From: an uncultured Ruminococcus sp.
Lineage (GTDB): Bacteria; Bacillota; Clostridia; Oscillospirales; Ruminococcaceae
Assembly: GCA_944388405.1 (NCBI GenBank)
Contig: CALXIQ010000016.1
Coordinates: 1-64,000 of the forward strand
Length of the DNA: 64,000 nucleotides
Reading direction: 5' to 3'
The translations under genes were made by a program, and so were the position numbers. A model generated the notes under the pieces. It was not told where the DNA came from, did no database searches, and worked only from the letters and a program-made list of their open reading frames with translations. Shown here one piece after another: positions 7,877-17,907 of this stretch; within the stretch, counting starts at the first letter, position 1; every line of letters starts with the position of its first letter.

Positions 7877-8530
7877 TTACGGCTTTGAGCCGAAAGCTTC
7901 CCCGCTTGGAATAAACGCTTTTATCAGGTTCTCGCACTTTCCCACCAGTTCTCTGAGATTTTGTGAATACTCTACGGGCAGCTCTATTCCCTTGCTGTTT
8001 ATTCTGCCGCTGTATTTAATAAGCGTGCTCAGTCTTAACGGCTCTTCGGTAAAAATCTTTTCGGTAATCCTGTCCGCAGTGTCGCAGTCGAGGCTGAAAA
8101 TCGCAGAAGAATTTTTGGGATTTGCGGAATAAAGATGTCTTAACATTCGGTAAATGCACACATAAATATATGCTGTTACCGACGCTGATATCTCCCCCGA
8201 GGCAGCTGATTCCGCCAGCATTTTAAGAATTGCAACCGGTTCGGCGGCATCGTCCGCTACCGTAAGAGTATATGGCGTTGGGGGATTTTGCAGGCTGCCG
8301 AAAACATCTTCGTAGGATACCTCATAAAATCTGATAAGCGTTATAACCGATGACACCGACCACATTCTCAGACCTCTTTCAAGCTGCGACAGGCTGCTCT
8401 GGGTTATTCCCAGAACCTTTGCAGCTTCTGTCTGACTGATGTGTTTTAATTTTCTTATTTCGGCAAGCCGCCGACCGATTTCTTTTCCGAAGTCGGCAAG
8501 CTGTTGTTTATTGAAACTGGCGGTTTTCAT
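7877..8530 (-). CDS. XRE-family regulator with a C-terminal domain of unknown type
   Basis: A 217-residue DNA-binding protein. Residues 10-70 form a Cro/CI-type helix-turn-helix ('RRLAEIRKLKHISQTEAAKV', then 'ITQSSLSQLERG'). The remaining ~140 residues are helical and not recognised; they could sense a ligand or mediate dimerisation. It is the gene ahead of apbE-rnfCDGEAB on the same strand, with a 72-base gap, so it is either the first gene of that operon or its regulator. It has its own promoter at 8639-8667 and a long leader with an 11-bp inverted repeat. No strong ribosome binding site precedes the chosen ATG, only GGGAAG 10 bases upstream. Confidence 0.85.
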   Translation of the reverse strand: MKTASFNKQQLADFGKEIGRRLAEIRKLKHISQTEAAKVLGITQSSLSQLERGLRMWSVSSVITLIRFYEVSYEDVFGSLQNPPTPYTLTVADDAAEPVAILKMLAESAASGEISASVTAYIYVCIYRMLRHLYSANPKNSSAIFSLDCDTADRITEKIFTEEPLRLSTLIKYSGRINSKGIELPVEYSQNLRELVGKCENLIKAFIPSGEAFGSKP

Positions 8531-8584
8531 ATCATAAATGCTTCCCGTCGGGGAATATGACCCTCCTTTCGACGTTTGCGGTCT

Positions 8585-8628
8585 GCAAGTGAAATTTATC
8601 GTCAGACTTTCCTGCCGATTTCACTTGC
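8585..8628 (-). promoter_or_regulatory. Perfect inverted repeat in the XRE leader
   Basis: GCAAGTGAAAT at 8585-8595 and its exact complement ATTTCACTTGC at 8618-8628 are separated by 22 bases. The repeat lies just downstream of the -10 box, between promoter and start codon, so it could be an operator for autoregulation or an RNA hairpin in the leader. No T run follows, so it is not a terminator for this gene. Confidence 0.55.
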
Positions 8629-8638
8629 TTTAACATTC

Positions 8639-8667
8639 AGTATACAATATTCTCGGGAGCTTGTAAA
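8639..8667 (-). promoter_or_regulatory. Sigma-A promoter of the XRE gene (and possibly apbE-rnf)
   Basis: Read on the minus strand: TTTACA (8667-8662), a 17-bp spacer, TATACT (8644-8639). The start codon of the XRE gene lies about 105 bases downstream. Confidence 0.7.
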
Positions 8668-8730
8668 GCTGTTTTGTTGAATTTACATATAAAAAATCTG
8701 AAATTGTAATATTTTAAGGAGAGATGAATT

Positions 8731-9363
8731 TTGAAAGGATACCGACTGGCGCTGGTTCGACACGGAATGACCCAGGCTAATGCCGACGGCAGATACATAG
8801 GAATAACCGACCTTCCTCTCAGCCGTGAGGGAGTAGCCGATCTTTATGAAAAGGCGGACAAAAAATACTATCCTTCCGTTCAGAAGGTTTATACCTCGCC
8901 GCTGAAAAGGTGCAAGCAGACGGCGGACATACTGTTCCCAAACCGCTATACCGCAGAGCTTGGACTGCTGGCGGAAATGAACTTCGGGGATTTTGAAAAC
9001 AAAACCGCCGACGAGCTTATGAACAATGCCGCCTACAAAAAATTCCTCGAGGGCGGTCTTGACAATCCTGCCCCCAACGGAGAATCGGCAAGAGATGTTG
9101 TGAACCGCTGCTACGAAGCCCTTAACATTATTATTTCCGACATGATGTATGAAGGACTTACCAACTGCGCCGTTGTAACCCACGGTGGAATAATAATGAA
9201 TATGCTCAGCTGTTTTGGAGTGCCCAAGCTTAAACCTGCCGATTACAAATGCGATTTCGGCGAAGGCTATGAAATTCTCATAACCGCTTCAATGTGGCAG
9301 AGGTCGGGGGCGTTTGAGCTGCTGGGTGAATACCCTCCCCAAACGGATACCGATAGATGGTAA
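8731..9363 (+). CDS. Histidine phosphatase superfamily protein
   Basis: A cytosolic phosphatase of the phosphoglycerate-mutase-like superfamily, branch 1. The catalytic 'RHGMTQANADGRYIG' motif at about residues 9-23 carries the phosphorylated His10, 'YTSPLKRCKQTA' at about residue 54 supplies a phosphate-binding Arg, 'EMNFGDFENKTADEL' the acid residue, and 'VVTHGGIIMNML' near residue 148 the second catalytic His. Relatives include alpha-ribazole phosphatase (CobC) and broad sugar or nucleotide phosphatases; no cobalamin genes are nearby, so the substrate is open. The start is TTG, set by AAGGAG at 8716-8721. Confidence 0.85.
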   Translation: MKGYRLALVRHGMTQANADGRYIGITDLPLSREGVADLYEKADKKYYPSVQKVYTSPLKRCKQTADILFPNRYTAELGLLAEMNFGDFENKTADELMNNAAYKKFLEGGLDNPAPNGESARDVVNRCYEALNIIISDMMYEGLTNCAVVTHGGIIMNMLSCFGVPKLKPADYKCDFGEGYEILITASMWQRSGAFELLGEYPPQTDTDRW

Positions 9364-9437
9364 CCGTCCTGCGGAAGTGAGATTTCGCTTTACCAAAAGC
9401 AAGAAATATTCATGCGGTTTTGCCGCACACAAACGAG

Positions 9438-10295
9438 GTGAGTAAAATAACAAACAGGGAAATAAAAGCCGAGGCTCTCAGGAGGCTTAAAGGCAACTGG
9501 GGAAACTGTATAGCTCTTACCGTGTTTATTCTGGCTTTCATTTTCTTTCTGGCGCTGTGCGAGGCTATGCTTTATCTGTTGCTTGCACTGTTCGACGCCC
9601 GTGAATATTATTTTATGAGCTTTATGATTCGCACCCGACCGGGGCGTTTCGGCATTGTTTTCAGGCTTGTGCTGCTTTTTGCTCTTATAATGCCTGAGCT
9701 TTATATTGCCAGACGGCTTTACATTGATATCGCCAACGGAAAAAGCTTTGTAAAGTCAAGACGTTATATACAAAGCAATTTCAAGAAAATATTTTCAAGA
9801 GGGCTTTTCACCGCTCTGGCAACATCGCTTTTTAGACTGCTGGCGGCAATTCCGCTTATAGCGGGCGTTTACGGAGCTTACTACTGGGGCTCGGCATGCA
9901 CATCCGGCGAGTCTGAGTTATTTGAGCTGATTTTCCTTTTGCTTTGCTTAGTCTTTACGATTTTCTGGACGGGCGTATTTATTTATATCTGTATTTCCCT
10001 TTGCCTTGCCAATTACATAATGGTGCTGAATCCCGAAGAGAAGGTTTTCAGCGCCTGTGGAATGTCCGTAAGGCTTATGAAAGGCAAGCATTGGAGATAC
10101 TTAAGCTTTATTTTTTCATTTGTAAAGTTTATACCTACGCTGATAATGTTTTACCCGTTGTTTATATTGACGCCCTATTACATGGTTTCCTATATAGTGT
10201 TTATAGAGGACCTTATGGGCGGCGACTGGCAGGACAAGCTGCCCGATATAATACGCAGCTGGAACAAATCTCATCAGACCGGCAAGGAGAGTTAA
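9438..10295 (+). CDS. DUF975 family integral membrane protein
   Basis: A polytopic protein with about five to six hydrophobic helices. It starts with the family's amphipathic leader 'NREIKAEALRRLKGNWG', characteristic of DUF975 proteins, and has a late block 'FSACGMSVRLMKGKHWRYL' that also recurs in the family. The role is unknown. The start is uncertain: GTG at 9438 gives the usual short N-terminus, while an in-frame TTG at 9420 would add six residues; neither has a strong ribosome binding site. It lies between a phosphatase and a pseudouridine synthase gene, probably in the same transcription unit (9-base gap to the next gene). Confidence 0.8.
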   Translation: MSKITNREIKAEALRRLKGNWGNCIALTVFILAFIFFLALCEAMLYLLLALFDAREYYFMSFMIRTRPGRFGIVFRLVLLFALIMPELYIARRLYIDIANGKSFVKSRRYIQSNFKKIFSRGLFTALATSLFRLLAAIPLIAGVYGAYYWGSACTSGESELFELIFLLLCLVFTIFWTGVFIYICISLCLANYIMVLNPEEKVFSACGMSVRLMKGKHWRYLSFIFSFVKFIPTLIMFYPLFILTPYYMVSYIVFIEDLMGGDWQDKLPDIIRSWNKSHQTGKES

Positions 10296-10304
10296 TTTTA
10301 AGGT

Positions 10305-11138
10305 ATGGCTGTGAAGATAATTATAACCTCCCGCGAAAGCGGCAAAACTTTAGGAGAGGTTCTGTCGGCACGGGGCGTTTCAAGACGGCTTGTAACCTCC
10401 CTTAAACGCACAGAGGGGGGAATTACCCGCATGGGCTTAACCATAAGAACGGTAGACCGTGTAAGCTGCGGCGATGTGATAATGCTTAAAGAACGGGATG
10501 AAAAAACATTGGAGCCTAATTTTAAGCTGGACGTTCCCATTCTTTACGATGACGACAGCCTGGTGGTTTTCGACAAACCTCCATTTATGCCGGTGCATCC
10601 CTCCGTAAAACATCAGGGGGACACCCTTGGGAATTATTTTGCCGCCCGTTTTCCCGGCATCGCTTTTCGTCCCGTCAACAGGCTTGACCGTGATACCTCA
10701 GGCTGCGTTATCTGCGCTAAAAGCCGCTACAGTGCGGCAAAGCTGCAGCAAAGCTTTGAAAAGACATACTATGCCGTCTGCTGCGGACATCCTCCCATCG
10801 AAGGCAGAATAACCGCCCCCATAGCACGAGAGCATGATTCCATTATAAAGCGAATTGTTTCCCCCGACGGGCAGCCTGCCGTAACAAATTACCGCATAGT
10901 CGCCCGAAACGAAAAATACTCCCTTGCGCAAATTCACCTTGAAACGGGAAGAACCCACCAGATAAGAGTGCATTTTTCCTACATTGGGTTCCCTCTGGCA
11001 GGGGACGATTTGTACGGCGGCAGCAGAGAAGATTTTCCCCGCCAGGCTCTGCACTGCTCATTGGTCAGCTTCACCCACCCTCAAAGCGATGAGGAGATTG
11101 AAGTTTCTTCGCCGCTTCCTGAAAATTTTTGCATATAA
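10305..11138 (+). CDS. RluA-family pseudouridine synthase
   Basis: It isomerises specific uridines to pseudouridine in rRNA or tRNA. An N-terminal S4-like RNA-binding region (about residues 1-70) precedes the catalytic domain. 'RPVNRLDRDTSGCVICAKS' near residue 125 contains the catalytic Asp of the 'RLDRDTSG' motif, and 'TGRTHQIRVHFSYIGFPLAG' near residue 215 is the conserved RluA/RluC/RluD signature. At 277 residues it is a little shorter than RluD. The exact target base cannot be told from sequence. It ends just before a bidirectional terminator. Confidence 0.92.
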   Translation: MAVKIIITSRESGKTLGEVLSARGVSRRLVTSLKRTEGGITRMGLTIRTVDRVSCGDVIMLKERDEKTLEPNFKLDVPILYDDDSLVVFDKPPFMPVHPSVKHQGDTLGNYFAARFPGIAFRPVNRLDRDTSGCVICAKSRYSAAKLQQSFEKTYYAVCCGHPPIEGRITAPIAREHDSIIKRIVSPDGQPAVTNYRIVARNEKYSLAQIHLETGRTHQIRVHFSYIGFPLAGDDLYGGSREDFPRQALHCSLVSFTHPQSDEEIEVSSPLPENFCI

Positions 11139-11149
11139 GCCGCAAAAAA

Positions 11150-11218
11150 AGCGGACGGTCAAAGCATATTTCCGCATAAACTCATGCAGAAACGGCTTAA
11201 CCGCCCGCTGTATTTTTT
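11150..11218. terminator. Bidirectional terminator between the pseudouridine synthase and htrA genes
   Basis: AGCGGACGGT (11150-11159) pairs, with one mismatch, with ACCGCCCGCT (11200-11209). There is a T run on the plus strand after the right arm and an A run (T on the minus strand) before the left arm, so it can stop both convergent transcripts. Confidence 0.75.
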
Positions 11219-12542
11219 ATCGTTCGGAATTTTCAATAAGCGAGCCGTTATCCTCCATAAGCTCAAACTCTATTTCAAATTCCTCTTCTCCCGATTCGGA
11301 CACTCTGTATACCGTAGCGGTTACTGTATCCCCAGGCTTTTTGGTTGCAAGAAACGCCTGAACCGATTCGCTGTCGGAAACCGCAACTCCGTCAAATTCG
11401 GTGATTATATCCTCCGGCTGAAGCTGTGTGTTTGCAATGTCGCAGTCCTCATCGATTTCCACCACATATATGCCCGCTCTTGTTCCGTACATCTGAGCGG
11501 TGGTCTCACTTATTGCATAAAATGTGATTCCAATCCGAACCCTGTTCTGCACATAGCCGTATTCCATAAGGTTTTCAATTATGGGCTTTGCGGCATTTAT
11601 TGAAATTGCAAAGCCTATTCCGTCATAGTCGTTGGAGGCAAGCTTTGAGGAGGTGATACCTATCACTTGTCCCCACATATTAAGCAGCGCCCCTCCCGAA
11701 TTGCCGGGATTTATGGCTGCGTCTATCTGGATGCATTCCATTGCAACGGAGGAGTTTTCAACCTTTATCTGACGGTCAAGCCCAGAAACTATTCCTTTTG
11801 TAACGGTGCCGTAAAAGCCTGCGGGAGAACCTATTGTAACAACGTCCTCTCCTACGCTTACATTTTCCGAATCACCGAACTGGGCAGGTGAAAGCCCCTT
11901 GGCGGCGATTTTTATAACAGCAATGTCGCTGGCGGAATCAAGACCGATTATTTTGGCTTCATACTCCGTTTTATCCCAGAGCACTACTTTAATACCCTGG
12001 GACGCTCCGTCCACCACGTGGGCATTGGTAAGAATATAACCGTCCTCGGTCATTATTATGCCGCTTCCCTGACCGATTGCCACAAAGGAAGCTCCCGTCT
12101 GATAAATCTCAATAGACACCACCGACGGCGAAATCGCCTCTGCTATTCCCTGAGCAGTGTATCTTCCCTCATCGTCGTAAAAACTGTCGTCAAGCCTGGG
12201 AGTTTCTGCGATAGGCAGAGTAAACTCTATAAGCTGATCGCCTGCAATAAGGTTTGCAAGCCAGCCCCTGCCTTTGATTGCAACCGTAATTACAGCCGAG
12301 GCGGCAATAACAATAAGCAGCGTACAAATCAGAGCAACCGTCCAGAATTTTCTGCTTTTCTTTTTTCTGACCGCCGCAACCCCGTTCCAGAACTCTTCGG
12401 AACTGAAATCCGTGTCGTCGGGTTTTGCCGCACTGGACGGCTGTTGTGATTTTTCTGCCGAAGTTTCGTTTCCCCCGCCGTCGGTCATACCGTCGGTTTC
12501 ATTGTTGTGCGGATAGCTTCCCAATTCATCAAAAAAGCTCAA
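11217..12542 (-). CDS. htrA: HtrA/DegP-like membrane-anchored serine protease
   Basis: An envelope quality-control protease. After a ~65-residue cytoplasmic N-terminus rich in acidic and polar residues, one transmembrane helix ('FWTVALICTLLIVIAASAVI') leads to an extracellular trypsin-like domain. The catalytic triad is visible: His in 'ILTNAHVVDGA', Asp in 'SASDIAVIKI' and Ser in 'INPGNSGGALLN'. A PDZ domain at the C-terminus ('EDIITEFDGVAVSDSESVQAF') binds substrate. The TTG start at 12542 is chosen because GGGAGGAA lies 7 bases upstream; it gives 441 residues. It sits 112 bases downstream of a two-component system gene pair, as htrA genes often do, which suggests stress-induced expression. 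Confidence 0.93.
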   Translation of the reverse strand: MSFFDELGSYPHNNETDGMTDGGGNETSAEKSQQPSSAAKPDDTDFSSEEFWNGVAAVRKKKSRKFWTVALICTLLIVIAASAVITVAIKGRGWLANLIAGDQLIEFTLPIAETPRLDDSFYDDEGRYTAQGIAEAISPSVVSIEIYQTGASFVAIGQGSGIIMTEDGYILTNAHVVDGASQGIKVVLWDKTEYEAKIIGLDSASDIAVIKIAAKGLSPAQFGDSENVSVGEDVVTIGSPAGFYGTVTKGIVSGLDRQIKVENSSVAMECIQIDAAINPGNSGGALLNMWGQVIGITSSKLASNDYDGIGFAISINAAKPIIENLMEYGYVQNRVRIGITFYAISETTAQMYGTRAGIYVVEIDEDCDIANTQLQPEDIITEFDGVAVSDSESVQAFLATKKPGDTVTATVYRVSESGEEEFEIEFELMEDNGSLIENSER

Positions 12543-12654
12543 AATAATTCCTCCCGGAAAAACTATCGGTAACAATCCGGGTTTCGCCCGGACTAATGCG
12601 GATGAACCTGTCTGAACAGACAGCTTTTTAAATTACATTTTATCAGAAACCTCT

Positions 12655-14103
12655 TTACTCGTCAACAGGCTTTGGCTTGTTGGGGATGGTAAAAACAAAT
12701 TCCGTATACTCGCCCTGAACGCTTCTTACCATTATCTTTCCATTGTGAAGCTTGATTATTGAACGGACTATATTAAGTCCCAGCCCTACGCCTGTGGAAT
12801 CAAGGCTTCTGGATTTATCGGTTTTATAAAATCTGTCGAACACCAGCGGCAGCTCCTCTTCACTAAGCCCATCTCCGCTGTTTTTGATTGAAATAACCGT
12901 CATGTTTCCGACAGGCTTGAATCCAAATTCGATATAACCCCCGTCATTAACAAATTTTATGGCGTTTTCTATCAAATTATACATAACCTGATGAATCAAG
13001 TCGCGATCGGCGTAAAGAGTTACCCTGTCGATGTCAAGCCCTCTTATCTCTATATGCTTTTCTTCAAGCCTGTTCTCAAAGGTCACAAAGGAATCGACTA
13101 TAGGCTCCAGCACAGAAAAATACTGCATATTCGGCTTAAGCTCTCCCGCTTCTATTTTTGCCAGATTGAGCATCGAGCGGACAAGTCTTGTAAGTCTGTG
13201 AACCTCCGACGAGATTATTTTAAGATAGCGGTTTTCCTCTTCGGGGGGAATTGTTCCGTCAAGAATTCCGTCCACAAAGCCGCTTATAGAGGTCATAGGA
13301 GTTCTCAGCTCGTGAGATACGTTTGCAACAAAGCTGTTTTTCATGGTATCATAATTTTTAAGGGATGCCGCCATATCGTTCAGAGCATTGCTCAGCTCCT
13401 CAAACTCCCTGACGTTGTACGACGGAAGATCCACCGCAAAGTTGCCTTTTCTTATTTCCTTTGAAGCTTCCGCCATTTCTTTTACAGGTCCCGTAAGCTT
13501 AGTTACTGTAAAATAAACGATTACCAATACGATAATTATAACTATGCCCGCAGACATACCGAATATCTTCATTACGTCCAATGTATAATGCCAACGCTGT
13601 GAGCTGTCGCTTACCGCCAGCAGAAAATATGACTGTCCTTCTGCTTCAAAGGAAATCCCCGCAACATAGCGGGGCTGGTCAAAAGCTTCGTCAAAATCGT
13701 CGAAAAGGTAACTGCTTTGCGCTCCGAAGTTATCAAGAGCGTCCTCCGTAAACTTTATATCAGAATATTCGCTGCTGTAATCGGGGCTTATAATAACGCT
13801 GCCGCTCTGGTTGATAAGAATAAAATCGGCGTCGCTGCCTACAGAATACTCGTTTATCCCATCCGATACAGATTCTCTCCATTGGGAGGGCGAATCAGTC
13901 ATGACCACCCTTGATTCCTCCGCCAGGGAACGGACGCTTCTCTCCATCACATCTTTTTTTTCGCCTTCAAAATACCGAGAAGAAACAAGCAGTAATACTG
14001 CGCCTAAGCAAATAAAGCTTATGAGTATTACTGCTGAACAGATAAAAAAGTATTTTGAAAAAATGCTCCGACGCTTACTCATGAGCGTTTTCAAGGGCTT
14101 CAA
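12655..14103 (-). CDS. Sensor histidine kinase (PhoR/ResE-like)
   Basis: A 482-residue membrane kinase. TM1 lies at about residues 15-42, an extracellular sensing region at about 43-165, TM2 at about 180-205, and then HAMP ('KLTGPVKEMAEASKEIRKGN'). The dimerisation domain has the phosphorylated His in 'NVSHELRTPMTSISGF', and the ATPase domain carries the N box 'NLIENAIKFV', 'DSTGVGLGLNIVRSII' (G2) and a DxD/F region. It overlaps the response regulator gene by 29 bases and is transcribed after it. The signal is unknown. Proximity to htrA and groESL favours an envelope or stress input, but PhoR (phosphate) kinases share this architecture. Confidence 0.92.
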   Translation of the reverse strand: MKPLKTLMSKRRSIFSKYFFICSAVILISFICLGAVLLLVSSRYFEGEKKDVMERSVRSLAEESRVVMTDSPSQWRESVSDGINEYSVGSDADFILINQSGSVIISPDYSSEYSDIKFTEDALDNFGAQSSYLFDDFDEAFDQPRYVAGISFEAEGQSYFLLAVSDSSQRWHYTLDVMKIFGMSAGIVIIIVLVIVYFTVTKLTGPVKEMAEASKEIRKGNFAVDLPSYNVREFEELSNALNDMAASLKNYDTMKNSFVANVSHELRTPMTSISGFVDGILDGTIPPEEENRYLKIISSEVHRLTRLVRSMLNLAKIEAGELKPNMQYFSVLEPIVDSFVTFENRLEEKHIEIRGLDIDRVTLYADRDLIHQVMYNLIENAIKFVNDGGYIEFGFKPVGNMTVISIKNSGDGLSEEELPLVFDRFYKTDKSRSLDSTGVGLGLNIVRSIIKLHNGKIMVRSVQGEYTEFVFTIPNKPKPVDE

Positions 14104-14779
14104 ACTTATAACCTACGCCCCATACCGTTTTAAGCGCCCATTTGTCCGAAACGCCCTCAAGCTTTTCGCGAAGTCTTTTTACATGAACATCGATTGTTCT
14201 GGAATCTCCGTAATACTCAAATCCCCAGACCTCGTCCAGAAGCTGGTCGCGGGTGTAAACACGGTTGGGATTTGAAGCAAGATGGAAAAGCAGCTCCAGC
14301 TCCTTAGGGGGAGTGTCTATAACCTTTCCGTCAACCCTCAGCTCATATCTTGTCATATTAACCGAAAGCTTATCATACTTAACTTCTTTTATTTCAGGCT
14401 CGCCGGTAGTCTGACCCACACGTCTGTATACAGCCTTTATTCTTGCAATTACTTCTTTTGTGTCAAAGGGCTTTACAACATAATCGTCCGCCCCCAGCTC
14501 AAGCCCCAGAACCTTGTCGAAGGTTTCTGATTTTGCTGTAATCATTATTATAGGGACGTTGGACTTCTTTCTTATTTCACGACACACCTGCCATCCGTCA
14601 ATGCCCGGAAGCATTATGTCAAGCAGAATGATGTCAGGCTTGAGGGCATTGTATTTAACCACCGCCTCTTCGCCGTCGTGAGCAAGTATAACTCCGTAAC
14701 CCTCTTTTTCAAGATAAAGTCTGAGCAGCTCGCAAATGTTCTTGTCGTCGTCGACAACCAAAACTCTGCCAAGTGACAT
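14075..14779 (-). CDS. OmpR/PhoB-family response regulator
   Basis: A 234-residue receiver plus winged-helix regulator. The acidic pocket 'VVDDDKN' and phospho-acceptor Asp in 'IILLDIMLPGIDG' are intact, as are 'MITAKSE' and 'DYVVKPF'. The winged helix shows 'PPKELELLFHLASNPNRVYT' and the recognition segment 'DSRTIDVHVKRLREKL'. The start at 14779 is picked over an upstream in-frame codon because AGGAGGATGATT sits right ahead. It is the first gene of the RR-kinase pair. The upstream region (14780-14960) is AT-rich and holds a possible direct-repeat binding site. Confidence 0.93.
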   Translation of the reverse strand: MSLGRVLVVDDDKNICELLRLYLEKEGYGVILAHDGEEAVVKYNALKPDIILLDIMLPGIDGWQVCREIRKKSNVPIIMITAKSETFDKVLGLELGADDYVVKPFDTKEVIARIKAVYRRVGQTTGEPEIKEVKYDKLSVNMTRYELRVDGKVIDTPPKELELLFHLASNPNRVYTRDQLLDEVWGFEYYGDSRTIDVHVKRLREKLEGVSDKWALKTVWGVGYKFEALENAHE

Positions 14780-14908
14780 ATAATCATCCTCCTTCAATAG
14801 GGTTTGCTTCGTCCTTCTTTTTTTGAACAAATCTAAATCTAATTTTCAATTAATATAATCATTATAACAAATTCACATTCAAAGATATTGTACATTTAAT
14901 GAATCAAA

Positions 14909-14925
14909 TATTAACTAAATGTAAA
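14909..14925 (-). promoter_or_regulatory. Possible PhoP-type direct repeat upstream of the response regulator
   Basis: On the minus strand TTTACA and TTAATA are separated by 5 bases (11-bp period), as in PhoP boxes of Gram-positive bacteria. The surrounding 14830-15130 is so AT-rich that a chance match is likely. No gene is seen in 14830-15134. Confidence 0.3.
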
Positions 14926-15134
14926 TTTAAAAATATCGCAAACTGTGATTTATAAAGAAATAATAAAAAGGTAAACTAAATTAATAATACTGGCTTTATA
15001 TGTAAAATCGTATGACCCATAATAAAAATAGAATGTTTATTGATTAAGTTTATTAAAAACTGTCCAAATAGTTCTATATATTTTATGCGTTTTTGTGCAA
15101 ATCTACAAAGTTTTAAAAAAAAGCATATATAGAC

Positions 15135-15162
15135 TTGAAATTTCGCAAAAAGGTATTATAAT
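15135..15162 (+). promoter_or_regulatory. groESL sigma-A promoter
   Basis: TTGAAA (15135-15140), a 16-bp spacer and TATAAT (15157-15162). The CIRCE operator starts 5 bases after the -10 box, so HrcA would cover the transcription start. Confidence 0.85.
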
Positions 15163-15166
15163 ATAA

Positions 15167-15193
15167 TTAGCACTCAAGAAGAGTGAGTGCTAA
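15167..15193 (+). promoter_or_regulatory. CIRCE operator (HrcA binding site)
   Basis: TTAGCACTC-N9-GAGTGCTAA, a perfect match to the CIRCE consensus. This is the binding site of the heat-shock repressor HrcA, whose gene is not in this window. Confidence 0.98.
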
Positions 15194-15257
15194 CACTTTA
15201 ACGGTTTGTCTGCTAAAGCTTTAAAACAGCGGCAGATATGCTGTTACCGCTTGTTGA

Positions 15258-15602
<345 letters not shown>

Positions 15603-15616
15603 CTCCCACAATATAA

Positions 15617-17284
<1,668 letters not shown>

Positions 17285-17313
17285 TTGAATTTTCGCAGAT
17301 AAAGCAGATAAGT

Positions 17314-17353
17314 TTCCCTCAGTCGGAATTCAGTCGGTTGAGGGATTTTGTTT
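17314..17353 (+). terminator. Probable groESL terminator
   Basis: CCCTCA (17316-17321) pairs with TGAGGG (17339-17344), followed by ATTTTGTTT. It is a moderate stem with interior mismatches. Confidence 0.55.
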
Positions 17354-17414
17354 GCCATTTACAGTTTACACTTGTGAACAAAATGTAAAAAGAACTGTGT
17401 AGTGGCAGCGGCAC

Positions 17415-17443
17415 TTGACATCATGATTTTATCGTGATATAAT
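17415..17443 (+). promoter_or_regulatory. tRNA-Arg promoter
   Basis: Consensus TTGACA (17415-17420), a 17-bp spacer, TATAAT (17438-17443). The tRNA starts 43 bases after the -10 box. Confidence 0.9.
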
Positions 17444-17485
17444 AGTATAGTTAAAACAAGACAGGGTTTAACTCTGTTTTAATAT

Positions 17486-17562
17486 GCGCTGCTAGCTCAG
17501 CTGGATAGAGTGACTGGCTACGAACCAGTAGGTCAGGGGTTCGAGTCCCTTGCAGCGCGCCA
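17486..17562 (+). tRNA. tRNA-Arg (anticodon ACG)
   Basis: Full cloverleaf with encoded CCA. The acceptor GCGCTGC pairs with GCAGCGC (17552-17558), the D-arm contains AGCTCAGCTGGATAGAG, the anticodon stem CTGGC/GCCAG-like pairs around loop CTACGAA (ACG), and the T-arm is GGGGTTCGAGTCCCT. The encoded A34 is normally deaminated to inosine. A 15-bp terminator follows. Confidence 0.96.
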
Positions 17563-17582
17563 AGTCCCAACCCGGGCATGGC

Positions 17583-17620
17583 AAAAACCGCTATCACTTT
17601 GTGATAGCGGTTTTTCTTTT
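17583..17620 (+). terminator. tRNA-Arg terminator
   Basis: AAAAACCGCTATCAC and its exact complement are separated by TTT and followed by a T run; a 15-bp perfect stem with a 3-base loop. A relative (ATCCGTTATCAC stem) ends the tRNA-Thr-Tyr-Ala unit at 27936. Confidence 0.92.
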
Positions 17621-17631
17621 TATCTTTTTAA

Positions 17632-17738
17632 TTTAATATCGATCCGCTCGCCAATCGCTTGCTTCGTTTTGTGATGGCTATCGGTTCGTAACCGTCAAGG
17701 GAAGTTTTGGCGGGAGCATTGGTTTTTGACATAGTTTG
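17632..17738 (+). repeat. Post-tRNA repeat, copy 1
   Basis: About 105 bases that recur at 27762-27865. Shared blocks include TTAATATCGATCCG, ACTTCGTTTTGTGA-like sequence, GGCTATCGGTTCGTAACCGT (with the small hairpin CGGTT-CGT-AACCG) and GCATTGGTTTTTG-CATAGTTTG. Both copies lie on the plus strand right after a tRNA gene. No open frame is supported. The rest of the gap, 17739-17907, is non-coding with no feature I can name. Confidence 0.75.
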
Positions 17739-17907
17739 TAGGGGACGGCGCCCTCGACGTCCCGTTTTTATGCACTATTTTCCACCCAATTAGTGCAACA
17801 CAAACTCTGTAGCAAACTTCCGACCTCCACAAATCATACCTAGCGGGGACAAACTATGAGCAACCACAAAATTGGAGTGAGCGTCCAGCGAACGTAACGA
17901 AGTTAAA

